The position numbers and the translations under genes were made by a program. Source: SZUA-442 sp963753185 (GTDB lineage Bacteria > Actinomycetota > Acidimicrobiia > Spongiisociales > UBA5794). From it: DNA of 64,000 nt. The DNA is taken from NCBI GenBank assembly GCA_963753185.1, contig CAVWBO010000007.1, positions 682,001-746,000 of the forward strand, written 5' to 3'. This document shows positions 34,077 to 42,478 of the stretch, in pieces (position 1 is the stretch's first letter; each line of letters opens with the position of its first letter). The notes beneath the pieces are model-generated. The model searched no databases and was not told the origin of the DNA. It saw only the letters and a list, made by a program, of their open reading frames with translations.

Positions 34077-36368
34077 CTATTGCCGGTGGGGTGGTCGGCC
34101 AGCGCCGATCCACGCCGCTGCCACGGCCACCTGACCGAGGCTGATGCCCCCATCGTTCGGGGGGACCCTGTGGTGCATCAGGACGTCGAACCCACAACTG
34201 CGCAGCTTCGTCGCCGTGGACTCGGTCAGGAGGCGGTTCTGGAAGCAGCCTCCGGTGAGTGCGACGACGGGATGGCCGACGAGCTCGGCGACCCCCGTGA
34301 TGGCGTGGGCGAGCGTGGCGTGGAACCGCCCTGCGATGCGTGGGGAACCTGTACCGGAAGCGAGCTCGTCGACGATCGCGAGGATGGTCGGACCCCAGTC
34401 GACGATCGCTCCTGCTTCGGTGGGGATGATCGACATCGGATACGGGTCGCGCTCGTCGGGATCTGCAGCATGTTCCAGGGCCATTGCGGCCTCCCCTTCG
34501 AACGAACTGGACTCCATCAGGCCCACGATGGCTGCGACAGCATCAAAGAGGCGACCCGCGCTGGTGGTGACCGGTGCCTGGAAGCCGGTCTCGAGCATCC
34601 TGGCGATGACGCGCAGCTGCGCAGGGTCGAACGAACCCACACCGGGTGTGTCGACAGCGAGCGGGATGCCGAGCTCGACCAGGACGGCTGCAGCGGATCG
34701 ACGGGGCTCCCTCACGGCGGCGTCGCCTCCGGGGAGGCGGAACGGCCTGAGGTGTGCGACCCGCTCGAACCCGTAGGCGTCACCGAGGAGGAACTCTCCA
34801 CCCCAGATGGTGCCGTCTGTGCCGTATCCGGTCCCGTCCCACGTGACGCCCAGCGCAGGGCCAGGGTGGCCGTTGTCAGCCAGGCACGATGCGAGATGTG
34901 CATGGTGGTGCTGCACTGCGATGGTCTTCACCGGCCCGAATGGACGGTCCGATAGGGCGTGGATCGTGGAGCGATAGTCGGGGTGGAGGTCGTGTGCGAC
35001 GGCCTCCGGCCGGACGTCGTACATGCGGACGATGTCGTCGATCACCCTCACGAAGGCAGAATTGGCCTCCTCGGTCCCGAGATCGCCGATGTGCTGGCTG
35101 ACGAACACGTTCCGACCCACCGACACGGCGATCGTGTTCTTGAGGTGCGCGCCCATGGCAACGATGGGGGGAACATCAGACCCGAGGGCGACCGGCATCG
35201 GCGCGTATCCGCGTGCGCGCCTGAGGATCCGGCTGCGTCCGTCGATCGTCCATACGACGGAGTCATCGACATGCCGCTCGATGGGGCGGTCGTGGATGAG
35301 GAAGCCATCAGCGAAGGAGCCAAGTCGTTCGAGGGCCTCCACGTCGTCCGTCGCGATGGGTTCGTCGCTTCGGTTCCCCGAGGTGGCGACGAGCGGTCCT
35401 CCGAAGCCTTCGATCAGCACGTGGTGGAGAGGTGTCGTCGGCAACATCACACCCAATGTTGGATTGCCAGGAGCAACCTCGGCGACGACGGTGCACCGCG
35501 GTGCCCGGTGTGCGAGCACGATCGGGCCCTGTGGCGATGTGAGGGCCGTGCGGTCCTCGGAGTCGAGGAGGACGATGCCCTCTGCCTCCGCGAGGGTGCC
35601 CACCATCACGGCGAACGGTTTCGTGGGACGTTGCTTCGCCAGCCGCAATCGAGCGACCGCAGCAGCGTTGGAGGCATCCACGATCAACTGGTACCCGCCG
35701 ATCCCCTTGATGGCGATTGCCGCGCCGTCGCGCAGCTTCACAACCGCGTGCTCGAGTGCAGCGCGACCGGTGGCGACGATCGTCGAGCCGTCGATCGTCC
35801 ACGAGAGGGCCGGGCCGCACACAGGGCACGCGTTCGGCTGGGCGTGGAACCGGCGGTCGGCAGGATCCTCATACTCGCCCCTGCACTCGTCACACATGAC
35901 GAAACCGGCCATCGTCGTGTTCGGACGGTCGTACGGCAGGGCCCTGATGATCGAGAATCGCGGACCGCAGTTGGTGCAGTTCGTGAACGGATATCCCCAT
36001 CGACGGTCGGCTTCGTCGAACACCTCGTTGCGGCACTCCCCACAGGTTGCGAGGTCGGGGAGGATGATCGCTGTCCTCGCTCCACCCGTGTCGCTGTGCC
36101 GGATCTCGAACGAGGAGAATCCGGCCGCGTCCGCGAACGCGACGTCGATCGTGTCGATGGATGCAACGGCGGGAAGCTCACCCTCCAACCGTTCGACGAA
36201 GTGTTCGAGGGTGGGCAGGTCGCCGTCGACCTCGATGAAGACCCCCCTGGCGTCGTTGAGCACCCACCCACGGAGATCCAGTTCCGTGGCGAGGCGATAC
36301 ACGAACGGGCGGAACCCGACTCCCTGGACCGCCCCGTGGATCTCGATGATCGCCCTGCGTACCGCCAC
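34077..36368 (-). CDS. hypF: Carbamoyltransferase HypF (hydrogenase maturation)
   Basis: HypF moves the carbamoyl group of carbamoyl phosphate to the C-terminal Cys of HypE. The 763-aa protein has an acylphosphatase domain (residues 1-90, GAVQGVGFRPFVYRLA), two zinc-finger pairs (about 105-190: CGECRNEVF, CTNCGPRF, CDECRGEY, CPVCGP), a YrdC-like domain (about 200-385, KPFAVMV), and a Kae1-like domain with the metal-binding QHHHAHLAS. All domains are present. GTG 36368 is the start by family alignment and sits six bases after TACCAT, so it appears leaderless. The further open frame upstream is not protein-like. Confidence 0.94.
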   Translation of the reverse strand: MAVRRAIIEIHGAVQGVGFRPFVYRLATELDLRGWVLNDARGVFIEVDGDLPTLEHFVERLEGELPAVASIDTIDVAFADAAGFSSFEIRHSDTGGARTAIILPDLATCGECRNEVFDEADRRWGYPFTNCTNCGPRFSIIRALPYDRPNTTMAGFVMCDECRGEYEDPADRRFHAQPNACPVCGPALSWTIDGSTIVATGRAALEHAVVKLRDGAAIAIKGIGGYQLIVDASNAAAVARLRLAKQRPTKPFAVMVGTLAEAEGIVLLDSEDRTALTSPQGPIVLAHRAPRCTVVAEVAPGNPTLGVMLPTTPLHHVLIEGFGGPLVATSGNRSDEPIATDDVEALERLGSFADGFLIHDRPIERHVDDSVVWTIDGRSRILRRARGYAPMPVALGSDVPPIVAMGAHLKNTIAVSVGRNVFVSQHIGDLGTEEANSAFVRVIDDIVRMYDVRPEAVAHDLHPDYRSTIHALSDRPFGPVKTIAVQHHHAHLASCLADNGHPGPALGVTWDGTGYGTDGTIWGGEFLLGDAYGFERVAHLRPFRLPGGDAAVREPRRSAAAVLVELGIPLAVDTPGVGSFDPAQLRVIARMLETGFQAPVTTSAGRLFDAVAAIVGLMESSSFEGEAAMALEHAADPDERDPYPMSIIPTEAGAIVDWGPTILAIVDELASGTGSPRIAGRFHATLAHAITGVAELVGHPVVALTGGCFQNRLLTESTATKLRSCGFDVLMHHRVPPNDGGISLGQVAVAAAWIGAGRPPHRQ

Positions 36369-36380
36369 ACGGTGATGGTA
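36369..36380 (-). promoter_or_regulatory. Leaderless promoter of hypF
   Basis: On the minus strand TACCAT (36380-36375) ends six bases before GTG 36368. No Shine-Dalgarno lies in the six-base gap. This would be the promoter of the hypF-hypC-hypD-hypE run. Confidence 0.55.
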
Positions 36381-36599
36381 GGAGGCGCACGTGACCCTCC
36401 CCCTCGACGGGGGCGAGCACACCGGATCCACATCCGCACCGAGCTTCCGGAGAATCATCCGGCAGATGCGGCGTCATGTAGTCCCAATCACTGGTACGCT
36501 CATGACTGGCTGCTCCGGCGGCGACTCTCTCCTTCCCTCGTTCACAAGCCTGGTACGTAGCTGAGTTCATACCGGAACGCCGCTCAGGAGGGGAGCACG

Positions 36600-36875
36600 A
36601 TGCTCCCCGCAAAGAAGGGTCAATCCCACATGAACATCTTCGTCGGCAACCTGCCGTTCACCGCAACCGAGGGCGACCTCCGGGCGATCTTCGCCGACTA
36701 CGGTGATCTCGATTCCGTAGCTGTCATCACCGATCGCGACACCGGCCGCTCCCGCGGGTTCGGCTTCGTCGAGATCGCTGACGACGCCAAGGCGCAGAAG
36801 GCCATCGATGACCTCGATGGCCACGAGCTCAACGGTCGTCGTATCGCCGTCAACCAGGCGAAGCCTCGCCGATAA
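36600..36875 (+). CDS. RRM-domain RNA-binding protein
   Basis: Small RNA-binding protein of one RNA-recognition motif, similar to cyanobacterial Rbp and glycine-poor cold-induced RRM proteins; 91 aa from ATG 36600, or 81 aa from ATG 36630. RNP2 is IFVGNLPF and RNP1 is RGFGFVEI, both with the aromatic residues that stack on RNA bases. ATG 36600 has AGGAGGGGAG upstream, the strongest Shine-Dalgarno in the area; ATG 36630 begins the conserved domain. The 231-base upstream gap to hypF contains two GGTACG repeats (about 36491 and 36552), perhaps promoter parts. The mini zinc-finger gene follows after two bases. Confidence 0.9.
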   Translation: MLPAKKGQSHMNIFVGNLPFTATEGDLRAIFADYGDLDSVAVITDRDTGRSRGFGFVEIADDAKAQKAIDDLDGHELNGRRIAVNQAKPRR

Positions 36876-36877
36876 CG

Positions 36878-37084
36878 ATGACCACCGACCGACCCGAAGG
36901 GCGCGATTACAGCGAGGACGGACCCACGGACGATTCCATGGAGCCGTGCCCGACGTGCGCCATGAAGGTTCGTCGGTCAGAGATGCAGGTCCACCTCGCC
37001 CACGCCCACAACGTGGGACCGTCCAAGGGCGGAAAGGGCAAAGGGCCACGAGGTCGAGATCGTCGATCCGAACGATCCGACTGA
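36878..37084 (+). CDS. Mini protein with C2H2-like zinc finger
   Basis: Protein of 68 aa with one putative zinc finger, CPTCAMKVRRSEMQVHLAHAH (Cys24, Cys27, His39 and His42 or His44), followed by a basic tail rich in Gly, Lys and Arg (PSKGGKGKGPRGRDRRSER). The acidic N-terminus and basic tail suggest nucleic-acid binding. The ATG is two bases after the RRM stop codon, so both are surely cotranscribed. I do not recognise a named family. The hairpin at 37109-37140 ends the unit. Confidence 0.65.
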   Translation: MTTDRPEGRDYSEDGPTDDSMEPCPTCAMKVRRSEMQVHLAHAHNVGPSKGGKGKGPRGRDRRSERSD

Positions 37085-37108
37085 GTCGAGTCACAAACCG
37101 GATACCCG

Positions 37109-37140
37109 AGATCGCCGCTGTCACACGACAGCGGCGATCT
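37109..37140 (+). terminator. Perfect 14-bp hairpin terminator
   Basis: Arms 37109-37122 and 37127-37140 are perfectly complementary around an ACAC loop, 24 bases after the zinc-finger gene stop. No U-tract. Confidence 0.75.
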
Positions 37141-37160
37141 TCGCGAGTGCCATGTTCGGG

Positions 37161-37172
37161 TAGCGTGTCTTC
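37161..37172 (+). promoter_or_regulatory. Leaderless promoter of the cysteine desulfurase-like gene
   Basis: TAGCGT at 37161-37166 is followed by six bases and ATG 37173, with no Shine-Dalgarno in the gap. Confidence 0.55.
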
Positions 37173-38387
37173 ATGTTCGATCCCACATCCGTTCGCAACC
37201 GTTTCCCCGCTCTCGAACGCCTCGTCCATGGGCGTCCGGCCGTCTACCTCGACGGACCCGGTGGCACACAGGTCCCCGACTCGGTCATCGAGGCGATGGC
37301 GGGCTTCATGCGTCGGGGAGGGAGCAATCTGCACGGCCCATTCGTCACGTCATTCGAAACCGATGAGGCCCTCGAGGGTGCCAGGTCCGCTGTGGCTGAC
37401 CTCTTCGGTGCTTCACCCGCCGAGGTCGCATTCGGTCAGAACATGACATCGCTCACCTATGCCGTGTCGCGTGCGATCGCTCGCACGTGGGATCGAGGTG
37501 ACAACATCGTTCTCACGAGGCTCGACCATGACGCCAACGTGACCCCCTGGGTCCAGGCCGCGGAAGACGCGGGCGTCGACGTTCGGTTCGTCGATTTCTC
37601 CCCGGATCTCGGTTGCACGCTCGACCTCGCGAGCCTGGATGCGGCCCTCGATGGGCGAACCCGCATCGTTGCGTTCAGTGCTGCGTCCAATGCCGTCGGC
37701 ACGATCACCCCCATGTCGGACATCATCGAACGGGCACACTCCGTGGGAGCACTCACCTACGTTGATGCCGTGCACTTCGCTCCACACGGACGCATCGATG
37801 TGCGGGCGAGCGGAACGGATTTCCTCGTGGCGTCCGCATACAAGTGGTTCGGGCCGCACACCGGATGCCTCTACGGCAGGAGGGAGCTGCTCGAGGCCAT
37901 CCAGCCGTACAAACTCCGTCCGTCGCCTGAGACACCACCGGATCGGTGGGAGACCGGCACACAGGCGTTCGAATCGCTTGTCGGCGTGACCGCTGCTGTC
38001 GACTACCTGGCATCGCTCGGATCGGGGGCGACAAGGACCGAGCGCATCGACGACGCGTACCGAGCCATCCTCGAGCATGAGACGGCACTCTCGGAGCGCT
38101 TCCTCGCAGGACTCGCCGAGATGGATCACGTTCGGCTGTTCGGCGTGCAGGAGTCACACGGAAGGACACCGACGTTCGCGATCGACGTCGCTGGACGGGT
38201 GCCCGCAGACGTAGCGACGACCCTTGGATCGCAGGGCTTCTTCGTGTGGTCCGGGGACTACTACGCCGTCGAGGTCATGGCCCGGCTCGACCGCGCCGAA
38301 CACGGTCTCGTGCGGATCGGCTTCGTGCACTACACGACGTCCGACGAGGTGGATCGAACCCTCGACGCACTCGACCGGCTTTCGTGA
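37173..38387 (+). CDS. Cysteine desulfurase-like PLP enzyme (class V)
   Basis: Class V aminotransferase of 404 aa. PLP is held by Lys in VASAYKWFGPHTGCLYG; other family features are YLDGPGGTQVPDSVIEAM near the N-terminus, LDHDANVTPW, SAASNAVGTI, and TYVDAVHFAPHGRIDV with the Asp that pairs with the ring nitrogen. The PGGTQVP start fits the TIGR01976/VC1184-like subgroup rather than SufS or IscS, so cysteine desulfuration is not proven. No iscU or suf genes are nearby. It is predicted leaderless. Confidence 0.82.
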   Translation: MFDPTSVRNRFPALERLVHGRPAVYLDGPGGTQVPDSVIEAMAGFMRRGGSNLHGPFVTSFETDEALEGARSAVADLFGASPAEVAFGQNMTSLTYAVSRAIARTWDRGDNIVLTRLDHDANVTPWVQAAEDAGVDVRFVDFSPDLGCTLDLASLDAALDGRTRIVAFSAASNAVGTITPMSDIIERAHSVGALTYVDAVHFAPHGRIDVRASGTDFLVASAYKWFGPHTGCLYGRRELLEAIQPYKLRPSPETPPDRWETGTQAFESLVGVTAAVDYLASLGSGATRTERIDDAYRAILEHETALSERFLAGLAEMDHVRLFGVQESHGRTPTFAIDVAGRVPADVATTLGSQGFFVWSGDYYAVEVMARLDRAEHGLVRIGFVHYTTSDEVDRTLDALDRLS

Positions 38388-38438
38388 CCGCCTGCGTGAC
38401 GGTCTGCGTGACGAATCGGGTGCGTCGAGGAATCAGCT

Positions 38439-39242
38439 TCAGATCGCCAGTGTCCCAGCGAAGATCTGCCATGCGAGCGCCGACTTGGCAACGAGGCTCA
38501 GCAACACGTACGCGGACTCGCCGAACAGGTAGTTCCGCCACGGCCCGATCCTCCGGTACTGGAGCACCATGTTGACCGCGAAGGCGTTGAAGAACACGAA
38601 CAGCGACACGAAGATCCCGATCACGAATCCCGGCGGGGAAGCGTCCATGCCCGGTGACAGGAGATACACGGCGATGGCAATCCAGGGGATCGCGCCTGCG
38701 ATGACCCCGAACCAGTAGGAGAGCCACTTCGGCCGCCCCGGCGACTCATACACCTCCATCACCCATCCGAACAGGATCATGGCGGCATTGACCCCCGCGA
38801 GGGCGATGAGCGCCGCGATGTCGGAGATGCCCGTGAGCATCGCAATCAGGACGATCATGAGGGAGGAGCTGAACGAGTACTCCACCCATCGGAAGATGTT
38901 GCGGTCGTAGGTGAGGCCCGTGCGGTAGCGGCCGAACGTCCCCGGTGCCGAGACGATGAAGTGCGCCAACGCCGACATGAACAGGAAGGCCGCAACGGCC
39001 CACGCGATCCGCACCTCGAAGAGCTCCTCGAAGACCTGATCGGACGCGCCGGGAGGTCCGTCGAGGAACGCTCCTGTCACCGGGAGTGCGAACTCGTTCG
39101 CGAGGAACAGGATGAGGAACCCCTGGATGAGATGGAGCCCACCCATCGCGAGGTTGTAGCCACGGAGGCGTGTCCAGCGTGACTCTGGTGTCTCGGCGAC
39201 CTGGGCGTCGATCGGCTTGAGTGATGCGGGGGAGGTGGTCAT
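38439..39242 (-). CDS. Heliorhodopsin
   Basis: Seven-helix retinal protein of the heliorhodopsin family, 267 aa. Family marks are RLRGYNLAMGGLHLIQG before/in helix A, RWVEYSFSSSLM in helix C with Glu121 as probable counterion, and GESAYVLLSLVAKSALAWQ in helix G with Lys253 as the retinal Schiff-base Lys. The Glu-to-Lys distance is close to that in the founding HeR 48C12 (E107/K241). Heliorhodopsins have an inverted topology with the N-terminus inside and do not pump ions; their role is thought to be light sensing or signalling. ATG 39242 follows AAGGAGAT. It lies 58 bases after a LON-domain gene on the same strand. No retinal-synthesis (blh, crtY) gene is in the window. Confidence 0.93.
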   Translation of the reverse strand: MTTSPASLKPIDAQVAETPESRWTRLRGYNLAMGGLHLIQGFLILFLANEFALPVTGAFLDGPPGASDQVFEELFEVRIAWAVAAFLFMSALAHFIVSAPGTFGRYRTGLTYDRNIFRWVEYSFSSSLMIVLIAMLTGISDIAALIALAGVNAAMILFGWVMEVYESPGRPKWLSYWFGVIAGAIPWIAIAVYLLSPGMDASPPGFVIGIFVSLFVFFNAFAVNMVLQYRRIGPWRNYLFGESAYVLLSLVAKSALAWQIFAGTLAI

Positions 39243-39300
39243 GTGCTGATGGAATCTCCTTGTGAGAGGGTCTCGATCGACCCGTTACCCGTTGTGTGGA

Positions 39301-39918
39301 CTAACCGTCCGTGAGCTGGATCTCGAGCATCGTGGCGACACTTCGTAGCTCGTCGGTGAGGATACGCGCCGCCTCGATGGAGTCTCCTGACTCGAGGATT
39401 CGCTGCTGGTCGAGCTCCTGGATGGGTGCGATCCTCGCCATTTCGTACAGTGCGACCAGCGGATCGTCCGACAATTCAGGGCGGGGGTCGCCGACATCCG
39501 CCCCAAGCTCGCTGGCGAGTGCAAGGACCTTCGTGAGCTCCCTTCGACACTCCTCGATCGGCGATCCGAGCATATCGGTGTTCTCCGGCATCGGCATGCG
39601 TTCGATGCGAGCACGCGGATACGGGTCGTCCACAAGCCAGTCCACCACTCGGATCCGCTCCGTGCCGACCACAACGAGCATCACGCTTCCATCGTCGAGA
39701 GGTGCCGACGCCACCGTCCTCACGACCGAGCCGATGCCGAAGTACTCGCCGCCACCCGCCTCCGCGACACCACGCTCGATGAGAACGATACCGAACTCTC
39801 CGTCGCCACTCTGGAGGTCGGCGAGGAGGTCGAGGTATCGCGGTTCGAACAACCGGAGCGGAATGACACTTCCCGGGTAGGCCACGAGGCCGAGCGGGAA
39901 CATGGGCAGGGTCTCCAT
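39301..39918 (-). CDS. LON substrate-binding-domain protein
   Basis: Stand-alone N-terminal (LON/PUA-like) domain of the Lon protease family, 205 aa, without the ATPase or protease parts. It starts METLPMFPLGLVAYPGSVIPLRLFEPRY, the classical LON signature, followed by GEFGIVLIERG and GIGSVVRTV. Such proteins are of unknown function, possibly recognising unfolded substrates. ATG 39918 has GGAGGAG upstream. The heliorhodopsin gene follows on the same strand after 58 bases, so they probably share an mRNA. Confidence 0.88.
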   Translation of the reverse strand: METLPMFPLGLVAYPGSVIPLRLFEPRYLDLLADLQSGDGEFGIVLIERGVAEAGGGEYFGIGSVVRTVASAPLDDGSVMLVVVGTERIRVVDWLVDDPYPRARIERMPMPENTDMLGSPIEECRRELTKVLALASELGADVGDPRPELSDDPLVALYEMARIAPIQELDQQRILESGDSIEAARILTDELRSVATMLEIQLTDG

Positions 39919-39993
39919 CGATCTCCTCCTCTCCAATTCTACGGTGCGCACGCGACGCCGGGATGGCGCGTCGGAGCGCCGGCTCGGCGTTCC

Positions 39994-40005
39994 TATGGTT
40001 CCGAG
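39994..40005 (+). promoter_or_regulatory. Leaderless promoter of the lipoprotein gene
   Basis: TATGGT at 39994-39999 is followed by six bases and ATG 40006; no Shine-Dalgarno is present. Confidence 0.5.
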
Positions 40006-41247
40006 ATGACGCGCCTGTCGACCCTTGGAGCGATCCTCGCCCTTGTCGCCACGGCGTGTGTCACCGGGTCGACCAACACCACGAGCGTCGACGCCATGAC
40101 GACATCGACGACTGTCGTGACGGCTCCACCGTGGGACGACCGGATCCTCGTTTCTTCGGTCGACGGTGGCATTCGCGTTCATGATGCCACCGGCAACGAG
40201 GAGGTGAGGCTGGACGCGTCCGGCGGAACGAGGTATCGGCAGCCCGTGTGGGCGGCGGACGGCTCGGTCCTCGCTGCCCGATCCGGCGTCGGCGGTGGTG
40301 TCGGCCTCGTGTCCGTCGATTCCACCGATGCATCGATCCTGTGGGAGGCAGAAATGGACACCCCGCCGTTCTACTACCTCCCCGCACCCAGCGGTTCTGC
40401 GTGGGCGACGACATCGCTTCGCAACGATCCGTCCGGCGAAGGACTCGTCGTCGAGCTCGTGGACAGGCGCGGCGTCGTCACACCGATCGGGACGACTTCT
40501 CCGTTCTACTCGGCGTGGTCGCCAGACGGCGGCCAGCTCGCCGTCCATGGTGGCGGCCGGACGATCGATATCCGAACAGAGGGCGGCACCGAGACGATCG
40601 CCGATCCGAGCGGCGTGTTCCAGGCGCCTGCGTGGACCGTGGACGGCCTCGTGACGCTTCGAACGACGGCGATCGGCCAGGTGCTCTCCGTGTGGGACGG
40701 TGAGACATTCACCGACGTGGCCTCCGTGTCGGGTCCCGTCAGGTTCACGGCGGGGAGCAACCGAGTGGCCCTCCAGGCCGTCGGGTCAGACGGAGGGGGT
40801 GGTGTGCAAGCGGGACTCCGATCCCAGCAGATACCCGAGATCCCGGCTGGACGCCTCGTGGTGGTCGATCTCGATTCGGGAGCCATCGATACCGTCATCA
40901 CAGAGCTCACACCCTTCTTCCAGTGGGATCCGAGCGGCCACCGGCTCCTGTTCACCACGTTCACATCTCCCGGCACGCTCACCTTCCGCGTGCATGTCTG
41001 GGAGGATGGTTCCACGGTCGAACTCGGTTCATTCGACGCACAGCCGACCTGGTTCCGCGATCTCGTCCCCTTCTTCGACCAGTACGACCAGTCGATCTCG
41101 CTGTGGTCGAATGGTGGGGATTCGATTGCGCTTCCCGAGGTCGTCGACGGTCGGCAGGTGGTGTCCATCCGGCCCATCGACGGGTCCGCCCCGGTGTTCA
41201 TCGATGACGCGACCTGGGCCACATGGAGGCGTTCGGACCGCCCGTGA
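40006..41247 (+). CDS. Putative beta-propeller lipoprotein
   Basis: Secreted protein of 413 aa with a lipoprotein signal peptide: MTRLSTLGAILALVATAC, lipobox LVATAC with the lipidated Cys18, then a Thr/Ser-rich linker. The rest is a chain of beta-rich units resembling TolB/WD40-like blades, each ending with a Trp: RYRQPVWAADGSVLAA, YSAWSPDGGQLAVHG, APAWTVDGLVTL, FQWDPSGHRLLFT. The protein is presumably anchored to the outer face of the membrane. The ligand is unknown. It is divergent from the LON/heliorhodopsin unit across about 87 bases. Confidence 0.72.
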   Translation: MTRLSTLGAILALVATACVTGSTNTTSVDAMTTSTTVVTAPPWDDRILVSSVDGGIRVHDATGNEEVRLDASGGTRYRQPVWAADGSVLAARSGVGGGVGLVSVDSTDASILWEAEMDTPPFYYLPAPSGSAWATTSLRNDPSGEGLVVELVDRRGVVTPIGTTSPFYSAWSPDGGQLAVHGGGRTIDIRTEGGTETIADPSGVFQAPAWTVDGLVTLRTTAIGQVLSVWDGETFTDVASVSGPVRFTAGSNRVALQAVGSDGGGGVQAGLRSQQIPEIPAGRLVVVDLDSGAIDTVITELTPFFQWDPSGHRLLFTTFTSPGTLTFRVHVWEDGSTVELGSFDAQPTWFRDLVPFFDQYDQSISLWSNGGDSIALPEVVDGRQVVSIRPIDGSAPVFIDDATWATWRRSDRP

Positions 41248-41280
41248 GCCGGTGCATGGGGGTTCGCGCCGTCCCGGCGC

Positions 41281-41292
41281 GATAATCGGTTC
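41281..41292 (+). promoter_or_regulatory. Leaderless promoter of the MFS gene
   Basis: GATAAT at 41281-41286 is followed by six bases and GTG 41293, with no Shine-Dalgarno. Confidence 0.6.
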
Positions 41293-42423
41293 GTGCAAGT
41301 TCCGTCAGGCATTCTCTACGGCGGCAGGTCGGGCGCCCCGATCGCCCTCATCGCGTCGACGTCCGCTGTCACGCTCATGTTCAGCGCGACGCCGTTCCTC
41401 ATCGCCCCCATCGCAGAGAGATACGGTGTCTCGGAGGGTTTCGCCGGGGCGATCTCGATCGCCCAGGTCGGTGCGTTCGCTGCGGCGAGCTTCATCCTTC
41501 CGCGGCTCGTTCGCCCGAGTGGGCGCATCCTCCGCCTCTCGGCGTTCGTGCTCTTCCTGGCGAATGTCGCGAGCACGGTCCCTGGCGTGTATGCGGTGCT
41601 CCTGGCACTGCGCGTCGTGGCGGGTGTTGCGGCGGGCGCCATGACATGGCTCGCATGGACCCATGCGATGAAGCGCTCAGAGTCGATGGCTCCGATCGCG
41701 GCGACGGGACCGGTTGTCGCCCTCCTCGCCGCACCTGTGATGGCCATCCTCGGTGACATGGGGGACACCCCCGTCTATGTGGCCCTTTCGATCGCTTCCA
41801 TTCCCGCCTTCGTGCTGATCGCTCCTGTCACCGGTAAGCGCCGGACGCGGGGTGTGATCTCGTCCTCCCGATCGAATCGGGTCCTCCTCGGATCGCTCTT
41901 CGCACTCACGTTCTTCGGCTCCGCCCTCTTCATCAACCTGGCGCTCGTCGGCAGGGACATCCATGGCCTCGGGCCCCTCGCGACCTCGATCGGGTTCAGC
42001 CTCAACGCGGGCGGCGGCTTCCTCGGAGCGCGATTGTCCGGTCGCCATCGGCACCCGGGGTGGTTCCTCGCGTCGATCGGGCCCGCCGCGCTCATCACCG
42101 TCATCGGCCCGGTCTTCCTCTACTACGGGGGCATGTTCTGGTGGGGCTTCGCGTTCTGGATGGGCGTTCCCGGAGTCCTCCAGATGCTCGTCGACAGGTC
42201 GCTGGAGCCCGCCGAGAGGGCAGGTGACGGCCAGGGCGTGCTCGCCCTCGGCCGGGCGATGGGACCGGCTCTGGGAGGCGCGTTCGTTGACAACGGCGCC
42301 CTCAGCGCCCTCGCCGTGACCTCGGCGGTCGGCCTGGTCGCGTCGGGGATGTCTGTTATCGGGGTCAAGGAGGGGCGGGACCGGCTCCCACCGACGGACA
42401 CCAGGACGATCGACCAGCAATGA
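41293..42423 (+). CDS. MFS-type transporter
   Basis: Integral membrane protein of 376 aa with about 12 hydrophobic segments. The cytoplasmic loop after helix 2 contains RLVRPSGRILRLSAFVLFLANVAS, reminiscent of the MFS motif A, and the middle basic loop (VTGKRRTRGVISSSRSNRV) separates two six-helix halves. The pattern fits the major facilitator superfamily, CynX/sugar-efflux side; the substrate cannot be assigned. GTG 41293 is the start, predicted leaderless. It follows the lipoprotein gene and precedes the antiporter, each with its own promoter. Confidence 0.75.
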   Translation: MQVPSGILYGGRSGAPIALIASTSAVTLMFSATPFLIAPIAERYGVSEGFAGAISIAQVGAFAAASFILPRLVRPSGRILRLSAFVLFLANVASTVPGVYAVLLALRVVAGVAAGAMTWLAWTHAMKRSESMAPIAATGPVVALLAAPVMAILGDMGDTPVYVALSIASIPAFVLIAPVTGKRRTRGVISSSRSNRVLLGSLFALTFFGSALFINLALVGRDIHGLGPLATSIGFSLNAGGGFLGARLSGRHRHPGWFLASIGPAALITVIGPVFLYYGGMFWWGFAFWMGVPGVLQMLVDRSLEPAERAGDGQGVLALGRAMGPALGGAFVDNGALSALAVTSAVGLVASGMSVIGVKEGRDRLPPTDTRTIDQQ

Positions 42424-42465
42424 GGCAGGAACCGCGAGCAGGCCGTGTCGCAGGCCCGTCACTCG

Positions 42466-42478
42466 TACACTGTTCCCG
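42466..42478 (+). promoter_or_regulatory. Probable leaderless promoter of the antiporter gene
   Basis: TACACT at 42466-42471 is followed by seven bases and GTG 42479; no Shine-Dalgarno is seen. Confidence 0.45.

Noticed and set aside
36381..36599. Riboswitch or structured cold-shock 5' leader before the RRM gene
   Set aside because: Only two short GGTACG repeats and no conserved aptamer-like stem were visible by eye.
38388..38438. Tandem CTGCGTGACG copies after the desulfurase-like gene
   Set aside because: Only two copies with different flanks; too little to call a functional repeat.
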